Below are positions 1 through 9,989 of a stretch of 64,000 nt of DNA, piece by piece. This DNA is from Knufia peltigerae. Lineage: Eukaryota > Ascomycota > Eurotiomycetes > Chaetothyriales > Trichomeriaceae. Where the stretch lies: NCBI GenBank assembly GCA_030247855.1, contig JAPDRN010000068.1:124001-188000 (forward strand), in the 5' to 3' direction. The notes below the pieces were generated by a model. It was not told the DNA's origin, did not search any database, and saw only the letters and a program-made list of their open reading frames with translations. A program made the position numbers and the translations under genes. The number at the start of each line of letters is the position of its first letter. Position 1 is the first letter of the stretch.

Positions 1-678
1 TATGCGCCCTTGCATTTCTTCTGCGAACTAAAGGAGGAGCACGCAGAAGAGGTGCACTTGCTGATCCGACAAGGAGTCAACGTCAACGCCGTTGCTTATC
101 AAGCTGGCTACACCGAGTCCAATCCTAAAAACGCGTTTACGGCGCTACAAGCTGCCACCGACCGGGGTTACTCGACCATCACCTCCCTCTTACTCGCTTG
201 TAAAGGTATCAGGACGGAAGTCCGGAACACGGACGGCCTGACACCGCTCATGGTCGCATGCCGACGTGGCCATTATCCCATCGTCAAACAATTGCTCGGC
301 TTTCCCCTTCCCACCGAGTTTCCGCATTGGCATGGGAATACTCTGCTCCACGATGCAGCTCGACGCTGCGACCCGAGACTGGTAGAAATGCTGATCGATT
401 TCCACCCCGACGTCGATGCTCGAGATACATTCGGCAAGACGGCCTTGATGCACGCGCTCACGTTGGACGATGTCATCGACGAAGCGGAACGGAAGAAGAG
501 AGATAGAGGCAGGTGCAAGACGGTGAAAGTACTGCTCGAGGCAGGGGCAGATCCAACGCTTAGGGACAATCGTACGAACCTAGGTATCAGGGATTCTGCG
601 GCAAAGTCAAAGGATCCAGATTTATTGGCGTTGCTTGATCGCGTTCCCAGGATGGGTGTGAGTGAATTGCTGGCTTGA
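1..678 (+). CDS. Ankyrin-repeat protein, 3' part (5' end outside window)
   Basis: The frame is open from base 1 (it reads Tyr-Ala-Pro-Leu-His before any start codon) to the TGA ending at 678, so this is the C-terminal about 225 residues of a longer protein. Ankyrin-type helices are visible: 'FTALQAATDRGYSTITSLLL', 'DGLTPLMVACRRGHYPIVKQLL', 'GNTLLHDAARRCDPRLVEMLI' and 'FGKTALMHAL...VKVLLEAGADP'. These are four to five repeats with the usual G-x-T-x-L-x-x-A and LL-G-A-D features. A charged insert (EAERKKRDRGR) interrupts the last repeat. Ankyrin arrays bind proteins; the partner or N-terminal effector domain, if any, lies upstream and cannot be seen. It could be the tail of an F-box, NACHT or plain ankyrin protein. 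Confidence 0.8.
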   Translation, partial: YAPLHFFCELKEEHAEEVHLLIRQGVNVNAVAYQAGYTESNPKNAFTALQAATDRGYSTITSLLLACKGIRTEVRNTDGLTPLMVACRRGHYPIVKQLLGFPLPTEFPHWHGNTLLHDAARRCDPRLVEMLIDFHPDVDARDTFGKTALMHALTLDDVIDEAERKKRDRGRCKTVKVLLEAGADPTLRDNRTNLGIRDSAAKSKDPDLLALLDRVPRMGVSELLA

Positions 679-1165
679 TTTCCTTTTTCTGCGTATTGTG
701 AGATACCTATTAGGGAGCATACGATTATGGCTTGTGATGTTCTGAATGTGTGAAATATGATGTTGAGGATCAGACATTTCGTAACAGCTAGGTAGATACC
801 ACCAGCACTCGGTATGAGCTATCTATCTGAGGTTCGGGGTGCACTACCTTATATATGGTACTATGTATTGAGTGACCTCTAGAGATATTTGTTTTGCACA
901 GCCACATTTCTTCAGCCACATTCTTCTCCTGTGCGCCACAGTTACGTCATCTAACTCAATGGTGTTTCTTTTTGCCCAGTTTGTTTCATCATGCGCCCGT
1001 CACCTGCTTCCCAGGCATAAATAAAGACCTGGCCTTTGCTATCATACTATCGCATCCCATCTCGTTGTACTCTCAAACCTCCAAAGAGACTACTGGACAT
1101 CAACTGATCACCACCACTTCTTCGAATCGATCATATCGCTGTGAAAAGAGCAACAAACCATCACC
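679..1165. other. Intergenic, probable PMP3 promoter
   Basis: No gene is seen. AT-rich TATA-like elements occur near 850-858 and 1014-1026 (cataaataaagac), the latter about 140 bases before the PMP3 start. A CT/CA-rich leader follows, as is common in fungal 5' UTRs. Confidence 0.4.
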
Positions 1166-1447
1166 ATGTCGGACGCAGCTCCCGCCCTCTTAATCGTCCT
1201 CATCACCATACTTCTCCCTCCCGTGGGTGTCGCCATGGTCGCTGGATGCGGATTTGATCTCTTTGTCAACATCTGTCTGACCCTTCTCGGTTACATCCCG
1301 GGCCACATCCACGCCTTTTACATCGAATACGTCTACTTTGACCGTCGCGACCGCGCGAGACACGGACAGCTCACCGGTCGTCCAGCGCCAGGCGTCTACT
1401 CTGATCGGGTCCAGAGCGGCGGCATTCAAGGCTACGGGACTATCTAG
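1166..1447 (+). CDS. PMP3: PMP3/UPF0057-family stress proteolipid
   Basis: This 93-residue single-exon protein has two hydrophobic helices, about residues 7-27 and 32-52. Between them is the family hallmark LLPPVGVAMVAGCG...FDLFVNICLTLLGYIPGHIHAFYIEY. Members (yeast Pmp3, plant RCI2) are small plasma-membrane proteolipids that affect membrane potential and tolerance to salt and cold. The core normally ends soon after the second helix, at about 52-57 residues. Here a polar tail of about 35 residues follows (DRRDRARHGQ...GGIQGYGTI), rich in Gly and Arg. Tailed versions are common in filamentous fungi. The start ATG at 1166 is the only one that leaves the first helix complete. Confidence 0.9.
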   Translation: MSDAAPALLIVLITILLPPVGVAMVAGCGFDLFVNICLTLLGYIPGHIHAFYIEYVYFDRRDRARHGQLTGRPAPGVYSDRVQSGGIQGYGTI

Positions 1448-2691
1448 GAGAGGTCCCGAGGTGGAAAGAAGAAGAAGACGACGACGACGGGAAATGAAAT
1501 CGCGGTTGAGGGGCCGCCTTTGCCAACAAACTAGAATCGATAAGATCGTGCGAGGCTCAAATGCATCTCAAAATGACACGCAGCTAACTAGTGCTGCTAT
1601 GACGGCGTGGACGGCGTTTCGGTTTGGAAGGAGACGACAGGAGAATGGACGATGGAAAATTCAACCACTCTAGTCCAAAGCCTTGTATTCGGTGCAAGAC
1701 GGGCAAAGCTCGGGCTGGCATGTAAATCTTAAGAGAGAGTTGGGAGCATGGGTCCAACAGTTGTATCCATTGATGGGTTTCAAGAGAGGAGAAAATTACA
1801 AGAAAAATTCCAGACGAGTGGGATCTTTTGTGTGTATAGTAGTATAGTAAGCTTTGAAGTGCCGGTCGACTGGTAATGTGTAGATAATTAGGCAAGAAAG
1901 AATTCATTGGGTGGTCATTCCGTCTTCCGTATCTATAGTCCTCGTAGTAAGCATAGTGAGGGACGATGAGTTACTCGTCCTCGTAATAGATGCATCTGGA
2001 GTTCCAAGGGTGAGGTAAGGCTTCGCTCCATCAGGCGGAACGAACGCACCACAACAAACCACCAGGTGGAGGAGGAGGGACATGGTCAAGGCTGGCAGTG
2101 ATTTCATCCTTCGAGACGCTGATCCAATTGATTCTCTACGAACTTTGGAACTACTGCACATACATACGACAGGGCAAGGACTCCATCAGATCTTTCAGGG
2201 GCAAAAAATCAACTTCGTGGGCCCGTCGAAGCTCCTCAGACACCAATGATCACGCCAATCTCGGGCCCGCTCACCGAGAGACGATTGGTATGAGATGTGG
2301 CGCAGAGTTACGCTGTACCACCAGCATGTCTCAAATTTCTATCGTAAGGTTTGTGAAGTCGACCACTTTACTATACGGTTCGGAGGAGTTGGGCCAAGTC
2401 AGTGATTGAAGGGATATATCAAGAAGCTGACAGTTTTTCATCCGACAAAATCATCTTCTTTTTCTTCTTTTCCTCTCTTTTTTTGGCCTTTGTAATTTTG
2501 ACGCGGACGGCATTTCAGACTCAAGTTTGAGGCCATGCTCTCAAGTCGCCCGCCGCCTTCATCACCACCTGATTGAGATTTATTTTCTCTTTTCCAGCCT
2601 CTCGACGATCACAACAACAGCAATTAACGATAACGAACTCGGATCAGAGCTCAGTTTCTCGCGCGCGGTTTCCGTCTGGCACGACCTGTCC
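1448..2691. other. Intergenic
   Basis: No convincing gene is seen; the open frames here lack protein-like composition. A long pyrimidine tract at about 2451-2488 precedes the next gene and resembles a fungal core-promoter CT box. Confidence 0.4.
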
Positions 2692-5018
2692 ATGTCGCGC
2701 CCGGACCTTGTTGAACTCTCCAGTCCTTCTTATTACTCAAACCCATATCTCTCTAGCTCTGGTGGCTCTGGCTCCAGGAGCGGTCACCATTCGCCAGCCA
2801 GGTCATTCGGCTTCGGTCGAAAAGCTGCATCCGTCGTATACGACCCTATCCTCACGCCACAAGATGAATACGACAGCCGGGGGTTGAGACCAGGTTTCGA
2901 TCGCCCTCCACCCGCATCTACCGACCTTGGAACGGGCAGGGTTGGCAAGTTCGGGGTGGACTTGATCTTGGAAGTCGCCCTCTGCACATTCGCTGTGGGT
3001 GCTGCTGTTCCGTTCATCTGGTTGGCAGTGGTGGTTTCAAAGTACGACGGTGACCCAGTGACGGAGCACAAAACGAACTATGTCCGACAAGCCACGAGCA
3101 CGGTACGCATCTCCATCATCACGACCGCGTACGGAGTCCGGATTTGATAAATTGACCCGACTGACTTAATCCTTTGTTTGTCTAGATTTCTACTTTATTC
3201 ACCATCCTCTTTGCCGCTGTCCTCGGATCGACACTGAAACGTTTCGCAACATGGCGCTTGGAAAAGGGGATCCGGCTTGGCCTGTTGGAGCAAATCATGC
3301 AGAGCAGGACCGTGTTCTCGGCCTTCACGACTCAACTGTCTTTGCGAAATGTCAATGTCATGTCCCTCGTGCTGCTGGTGTGCTGGACGTGCTCGCCTCT
3401 GGGCTCCCAGGCGTCGCTGCGCCTGTTCTCGACTGGCATCGATCTGAAGACGAGCAGCGGTCTGGTCGACTATCCCGACACCATAACCAATCAAGTCTTT
3501 GACGGCGTGTCCAGCGTCGACTCACTCCTGACGGCTCTCAAACCTACTTACATCAGCTCCATATTGGCTTCGAACGCCATGAAGTCCGGCACGATGGACC
3601 TCTGGGGCAACGTCAGAATTCCCTGGCTCGACGGAACCCTACCCCAAACCCAAGACGGCTGGACCGATCTTTCCAACATTGACATCCCGGAGGGCATGTA
3701 CTCTTCTCTGGTCGGTCTGCCGGTTGCGTCGCTGGCGAACCGCAATTCTACGTTCGGCGTCGAAACCACGTACATGAGCCTCGACTGCAAGACGTCGCAG
3801 CCCGACGAACTCGTCGACATCAACTACAACGTGACGGCGGGCAACGGCACGTTCCTCGGCGCCAACGCCACGAGCCTCGAGACGGCCGAAGTCATCTACC
3901 CCTTTTGGCGTGTGGCCATGGACCAATTCGTCAACAACAACCTCTACTTTTACGGTTATCCGGAACTTTTGGTCAACGTGACGGACAACGACCTCCCACA
4001 GGCGACCTTTTTGTTCCAGACACGCGGGCCGTGGGTGGCGCGTTGCAAAATCAACCAGATGTATGTCGAGAGCAACGTATCGTGCCGGACAACGACGAGG
4101 CATTCGAGTGTATTGTCGTCGTCGTCGTCGTCGTCAGACCTCAATGACGAGGGCGGCAACACTCTTCTGCCAAGCTGCGCGGTCGTGGCACAACGCAAAT
4201 CCGTGAGGCACCACTCCCCTTCCACGGTCACGACTTTTAGTTTTCCGACCACGTTTGATATGATGGCTTCGCACTGGATCATGGCGACCGACCCGCTCTT
4301 GAGTTCGGCTTACTCCAGCCTGAGCGAGTACTACCTGCAAAACACTTCGGCTGGATTCATCCTCAGTGGCAACAGTCGTAACTACGCGGATTACACCAAC
4401 GTGTCCGACACGGAATTTTCGCACCGCCTCGCCCAACTCGCCAACACTTGGGTGTTGGCCGCTCAGGTCTCGGCCGACACCATGTCATTTCCGGACCTGA
4501 ACCGCCGCCAGGTGGGTGTGATCTACACCGACGCAGAGGCCGTGTACGTCGTTTCGAGGCCCTGGCTGGCAGTCTACTGCACCTGCACGGCCGTCATGGT
4601 TCTCGCGGCCCTCGTCGGCATAGCCTGCGTCATCAACACCACCGTCCCGGACGTGTTAGGGTATTCTTCCACCCTCACTCGCGATAGTAGGTTCTTTGAC
4701 TTCGCAAGAGGGGGGAGTACTCTAGACGGTATCACTCGTACCAAATTGTTGAGTCATGTACGATTGAAAATGGGCGAGACTCGAGCAAAACCAAGCCCAA
4801 ACGATGATGACCAATACGACGACCCTCGGTCAGGCGGAACAGGAGTAGGGGGATCAGGAGCAAGTGACTCTCACTCTCAATTTCGGAATGACTTTGTCAA
4901 TGACTTTACTTATAATCCTACCCCTGACAGATCTGCTGGCAAGGCGTCATCGTCACTCGCAATTGCTCCGCCAGAGTATCTGACAGGCTCGCCAAAAAGG
5001 GGCATGCTTTATTCTTGA
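2692..5018 (+). CDS. Large fungal membrane protein of unknown function
   Basis: Two exons, 2692-3102 and 3186-5018, joined by a phase-0 intron (GTACGC...TCTAG), give 747 residues. The N-terminal 85 residues are Ser/Gly/Pro-rich and polar. Membrane segments follow at about 88-115 (LILEVALCTFAVGAAVPFIW) and 138-155 (just after the splice), then a hydrophobic stretch (VMSLVLLVCWTCSPLGSQASLRL). Next comes a long region with many N-glycosylation sequons (NST, NVT, NGT, NAT, NVS), so it is probably lumenal or extracellular. A last helix (VYCTCTAVMVLAALVGIACVI) precedes a polar cytosolic tail. This layout, with the W/SPLG-QASLR motif, recurs in many uncharacterised fungal proteins. A poly-Ser tract is encoded by a TCG microsatellite near 4113-4135. 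I do not assign a function. Confidence 0.85.
4113..4135. repeat. TCG trinucleotide microsatellite in coding sequence
   Basis: Tandem TCG units (about seven) encode a Ser run in the 2692-5018 membrane protein. Confidence 0.85.
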
Positions 5019-5781
5019 CGGTGCACATGTTCCCGTACTGTTGTCCATGAAGGACGAGAGCCTGAAAAGAAAAAAAAACCATGGCTTTTGGAATCCAAAG
5101 TTATAACGTCGCAGATTGCTGCCTAATAATTGCATTACACTACATTGAAACGAAATGAACTGAACGAGATAAAATAAAGGGCGGGGTCCTGGAAACAAAT
5201 ATATAGAGTCATTTGTACAGTACAGTATACTATAATATTTGTTCACCTAATCACTTCTGCTCGTTTCAAGGAGTCAACGCAACGAGTATGCTCCGAGAAC
5301 CCGAGGTTGAAGTTCGTCATGAAAACAACTCGAATCGAGTGGTGATGCCAGGTGAGGCGGCCAAGAATTGAGCTGGCTGGTGGTGGTGGTATAAGTCCTA
5401 TAGTTTGCGGTCGACCAAGATCGTGGTCTCAGCCAAGGCCAAATGCATCCCCATAGACATCCCATAGTACAATGAAACCAGGTGGTGTGCTGGACATCTG
5501 GAGCAAGGTAAGGTAGAATCTATCTATCTACCTTCAGGTATCTTACTCTACGGAGTACGAGTCCGAAGTATTTAAACGGTCACGTGGGTACCGTCTTGGC
5601 GTAGCGACGCGCGCCTCTTCGTGGAACGCGTTTTCGCGTCTCTACAATTCCCAGCATTCACCAGGGTTGCTAGGCACGCCGCTCCTCAACTGCATATGCA
5701 TTCACTGCCTCCCTTTGTAGGAGATTCGATATAACGACTCTTGTACTCCTTTGTCTTTGTATCAACTTGTTGTACGGCACT
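5019..5781. other. Intergenic
   Basis: No gene is seen. It holds an A-rich 3' flank (near 5070), a short TCTA repeat (5518-5531) and one copy of the recurrent TACGGAGTAC motif (5549-5558) upstream of the CAF-1 gene. Confidence 0.4.
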
Positions 5782-7663
5782 ATGGAACCTCAACCTTCCA
5801 CCATGGCGTGCGTGCCTTCCCATCCACCTCCGCACCTCACACCTTCCAAGAAACGAAAATACGAGGGCGACTTCGTCGACGCCCCTTCCTCCACATCACC
5901 ACCATTAGACTTCCAAAGCACTCCTGTGACTCGCTCACGTTCTGTTTCCCCTGCCCTCAGCACCGCCAGCACGCCTTTGACTGAGTTGGGGTCCACCCCT
6001 GTTATAAGTCCTTCCAAACCCGAGATGGCACCCTCCGATTCCAAGAAACGCAAACTCACCTTTGCTGAACGTGAAGTCGAGAGAGCACTGAAGAGGCAGG
6101 AGAAAGAAGAAAAGGAACGACAAAAGGCGGAGTCGAAAGCCAAGAAGGAAGAAGAGAAGAAGCAGAAAGAGGTAGAAAAGAAACGTAGGGAAGAAGAGAA
6201 GAAGCAGAAAGACGAAGAAAAGAAGCGGAAGGAAGAGGAGAAGAAGGCCAAAGATGCCGTCAAGGGGGAGAAACAGCGTCAGAAAGACGCCATCAAGGCC
6301 GAGAAGGAAGCAGAGAAAGGACGAAAAGCTGCCGAGGCCTTGAAGAAGGAGAGAGTATGCTACCCTTGAATTTGTCTAGAACCAAAGCTAACTTGCCCAG
6401 TCACAAATGCGTATTGGCGCTTTCTTTGGCCGTCCAGCTGCAGCATCTACGCCTCCTGACAGTGCAGATGATGTCTCAATGGGAACGCGGAGTCGACGAT
6501 CTTCAGTTGCCTCGCTCGATATGGCACCACCACTGATCGAAACCAAGATTCGTGAACCAGCAAATCCAGAATTCAACAAGTGGATTCTGCCGTTCTTTGT
6601 CAGTGAAAACATGGAACTGGCCCCATTCAATCGCTTCCACAAGTCAACAACCGATGCCAATCTACCTCTCAATCAGGGCATTACACCAGACAAGGTCAAC
6701 AAGCAATTCCGCAAACGTAGACGGGCCGCACAAATCAAGCCTGTCAGAGCGATCTTGGAGGAAATGAATGATTCGGCAGAAACAGCCTCTGCTCTTTCGG
6801 ACTCCAAGGACCCCTTCACGACGATCCCAACTAAATACCTCTACTTCCATCAAGATGTTCGGCCAGCATACCAGGGGACTTATACAAGAGTTGTCTCGCC
6901 TCGAACTAGTCGCAAGATTGCCGTCAACCCGACTCATCGGGGTTTGCCAAACACAGATTATGACTACGACAGCGAGGCTGAATGGCAAGAACCTGAAGAG
7001 GGCGATGTGGACCTAATGGACGAGGATGAGAAGTCCGAAGATGAAGATGCAGATGAAGAGATGGACGATTTTCTTGACGACGAAAACGACATGTTGAAGC
7101 GACAGACGGTATCTGAAATGGAGCCCAAATCGAGTGGATTGTGCTGGCAAGGCACGCACATATCACCGAAAGAAGGACTCGACCTCTCAGTCTATCGGAT
7201 CGATGTCTTGCACGATTCAACCACGTTTCCCATTGATCCGTTCTCGACAAAGCACTGGTCTGATGTAGGCAAGCCGTCACCTAGCAAACGGGAGAAAACT
7301 CATACGATGAATACACAAACGCCGATGCAGCCTCCGAGGCTGCCACTGATGGCGGTTGACCCTAATAGTGGAAACTTGACTCTATCTTCAGTTCAACCGG
7401 ACAACACGCACGACCACGCTGGAAAGAAACTAGCACATGCCAAAGCCAAATCTGACAAACCGATCAAATTGATTGATACAAACCTGTTGCCAGCATTCAA
7501 AAGTGCCGTATCAGGAAGTACCCTGACGAAGATCGGCTTGGTAGAAGTGCTGAAACAGCAATTCCCCAAATGTGCCAAAGATGCCATTAAGAACACTCTC
7601 GAGTCTGTTGCCACCAGGCAAGGAACGAAAGAGGCAGAGAAGAAGTGGGTCTTGACCGACTAG
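5782..7663 (+). CDS. RLF2: Chromatin assembly factor 1 large subunit (p150/Cac1)
   Basis: Exons 5782-6354 and 6401-7663 (intron GTATGC...GCCCAG, phase 0) encode 611 residues. CAF-1 deposits H3-H4 behind replication forks through PCNA. Visible parts in order: a polar N-terminus; a KER coiled coil at about 90-191, almost entirely Lys, Glu and Arg; and right across the splice a PIP-like box, Q-MRI-GA-FF (Q-x-x-I-x-x-F-F). Next is the family motif YFHQDVRPAYQGT near 335, an acidic ED region near 380-425 (DSEAEWQEPEEGDVDLMDED), and a C-terminal winged-helix-like domain from about 550 (LLPAFKSAVSGSTLTKIGLV...). This order matches yeast Rlf2/Cac1 and S. pombe Pcf1. The start ATG at 5782 precedes a Pro/Ser-rich leader; ATG 5803 is an alternative. 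Confidence 0.92.
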
Positions 7664-8344
7664 GAGAAGTTGTGATGGCACTCTTCGGCGAGATGAGCAT
7701 GAAGACCTTGTTAAATATCATGTGGAGGACCACAAAATGGCAGACACTTGTCCTGAGGATGCTCAACACTACACGATGTAATTGCAAGCAGTATCGATAC
7801 GAGAACAGCGAGATTACAGTATGGTGCCTCACTTTGTAGAAGAGCTTATGCCTCACTCCATAACTTCATCGATTAACGACATTGCCCTGTTCAAGATCTA
7901 GCCTGTTGGCAGCATCCTAGTTCAACCAATGCCAGGTGTATGTATATACTACATTGGCACACAGAGGGCTGTCGGAGATGTCCATTAATTATTACCCTCG
8001 TACTGGATCGTCGTAACGGGCATTGAGACATCATTGGCCAAGGCGTAGCGGCGTTCCCCAGCAGCGTACTCATACTTGGGGGGAGTCCGATCGAGCATTC
8101 TGTTGACTGATGCGGACACACCTTGAGTATATAGGACATTCTGGCAGCAAAGGGCATTTCGAAAAGGGCGATTGTTGCATCTTCAGTGGTATCCATTCGT
8201 ACCTGCGATCAACCTATTCGGATATAATCCACTCCCCCCCCAATTCCATCTCTTGAGCAAACTTGTCTGGATACGGAGAAAGCACGACTTTTTTCTGTGA
8301 ATCAAGAACATCTCATACATCGTCACGAGCAGAAAGTGATCAAG
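7664..8344. other. Intergenic
   Basis: No gene is seen. A run of about nine C residues lies at 8234-8242, shortly upstream of the FAD oxidoreductase start. Confidence 0.4.
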
Positions 8345-9928
8345 ATGGGCGATGCCGGCCCTTCTTCTCCTTCGCTGTTGACAGGCCGAGCGGGCCTCCC
8401 GTCGGCCAACCCGACCGAATCATTTTGGCAGACATCACACCCAAATACGCTGGCGGACCACCGCTCGACGGCCGCTCTCCCTGACGGTGCCGACGTCGTG
8501 GTCATCGGGACGGGCATCTCGGGGACTTTTGCCACGCATGAGCTACTCACCAGGGCGGCGGCCGCCGCAGCGACTGACACGGACCACGCAGCTCTTGATG
8601 TCGTGGTCCTCGAAGCCCGCACGACGTGTTCGGCCGCCACGGGCCGCAACGGCGGACACTGTCAGCCCCTGGTGCACGCGGAGCGGTCGGCCATCATCGA
8701 CTTTGAGATGCGCAACTACGAGCACATCCGGGAACTGGTCGAGCGGCACGACGTGCCGTGCGACTTTCGTCGGATCCCGGGCGTCTTGGGGTTCTGGAAC
8801 AGGACGTACTTTGACGAGGCCAAGGCCGCGTTGGACTCCGCTCTCGTCACGGCCGAGCACAGGAGCCTGGTCAAGGTGGTGGAGGGGCCTGAGGAACTCG
8901 AAAGGCTCAGGTTGACGGGAGGCGTGGTGGGGGCCATCGTCCAGACCGTCGCGGCGAGTTTGAGTCCTTACAAGCTCATGGTTTGGCTTTGGGACCGGAT
9001 GGTCCAAGAATATGAGAGGGAGAAGAAGAGTGAAGAAGGAGGAGGAGGTGGAGCAAGGTCCCCGACAAAACAGGTGACTCTGAATTTGCAGACCAACACG
9101 CCCGTCACGAGCATCGAAAAAGTGCAAGGAGGGGACGGCGGGGTCGGGTGGACGGTCAAGACGGGCAGGGGGAATGTGCGAGCGAAACATGTCGTCCTCG
9201 CCACGAACGGATACACGTCGCACCTGGTGCCGGAGTTTGAGGGCTTGATCTCGCCCGTGCAAGCTCAGATGTCGGCGTTGTTACCCCCGGACGGTTCGCC
9301 ATTCAGAGAGCACTTGATGCCCGCGAGTTACGGGATGATGGGAGTCGAGGGTCAAGACCGGGTCATGAGTGATTACCTCGTCCAGAATCCGATTTTGCCA
9401 CCATCAGGTGAGGACGTGGTCGCGGTCGGACGCGGCGGACACCTCATGTTCGGAGGCGGACGAGCGCAGGCCAGGGGACACGGGGTGGGCGTGAGTGACG
9501 ACGACTATGTCGACGCCGACGCAGAGATTTATCTGAGGAGTTTACCCGAACGGTTGAACCTGGTGGAGGCCGATGCGTCGACGGCGGCGGGCACGAGCAA
9601 GGGCGGACTGCTGGACATCGCGGCCTCCTGGACGGGGATCATCGGGAGCTCGGCGGATGGCCATCCTTGGGTCGGAGGTGTGCCGGGCCAGGATGGTCTG
9701 TTCGTGGCGGCCGGCTACAGCGGTCATGGCATGACGAACGCCGCACTGTGCAGCAGACACGTTGCGCAGTTGGCGCTGACGAGCTTGAACGAGGGACGAG
9801 ACTGGAAGGCTCTGCAGGCCCAAGGGGTGGAACTCGCCGAGCAAGGCAACGGTGGTGGTGGTGGTGTGCCGAGGGAGTACGTGATCACTCAACAAAGGAT
9901 GGATGCAGCTCGGGGACCAAGGCACTGA
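8345..9928 (+). CDS. FAD-dependent oxidoreductase, DAO family
   Basis: A single exon of 527 residues from ATG 8345; the frame continues upstream without another ATG. The Rossmann FAD motif VVVIGTGISGTFA (G-x-G-x-x-G) lies near residue 50, with the acidic strand end VVVLEARTTCSAATGRNGGHCQPL. Near the C-terminus are WTGIIGSSADGHPWVGGVPG and VAAGYSGHGMTNA, the second FAD-contact region of D-amino-acid-oxidase-fold enzymes. Fungal relatives resemble gamma-glutamylputrescine oxidase/PuuB-type amine oxidases, so oxidation of an amine or amino acid is likely, but the substrate cannot be read from sequence. Gly-rich insertions (GGGGGA, GNGGGGGV) and strong G/C-ending codon bias are present. It is tail-to-tail with the next gene, 61 bases away. 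Confidence 0.88.
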   Translation: MGDAGPSSPSLLTGRAGLPSANPTESFWQTSHPNTLADHRSTAALPDGADVVVIGTGISGTFATHELLTRAAAAAATDTDHAALDVVVLEARTTCSAATGRNGGHCQPLVHAERSAIIDFEMRNYEHIRELVERHDVPCDFRRIPGVLGFWNRTYFDEAKAALDSALVTAEHRSLVKVVEGPEELERLRLTGGVVGAIVQTVAASLSPYKLMVWLWDRMVQEYEREKKSEEGGGGGARSPTKQVTLNLQTNTPVTSIEKVQGGDGGVGWTVKTGRGNVRAKHVVLATNGYTSHLVPEFEGLISPVQAQMSALLPPDGSPFREHLMPASYGMMGVEGQDRVMSDYLVQNPILPPSGEDVVAVGRGGHLMFGGGRAQARGHGVGVSDDDYVDADAEIYLRSLPERLNLVEADASTAAGTSKGGLLDIAASWTGIIGSSADGHPWVGGVPGQDGLFVAAGYSGHGMTNAALCSRHVAQLALTSLNEGRDWKALQAQGVELAEQGNGGGGGVPREYVITQQRMDAARGPRH

Positions 9929-9989
9929 GTGGTGGTGTACGGCAAGCCTGTAGAATGCCTATAGACATTAGATACTGCGAGCTATCATA

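Noticed and set aside
1904..2409. Overlapping 85- and 103-codon frames on opposite strands
   Set aside because: Neither has protein-like composition or splice context; treated as chance frames.
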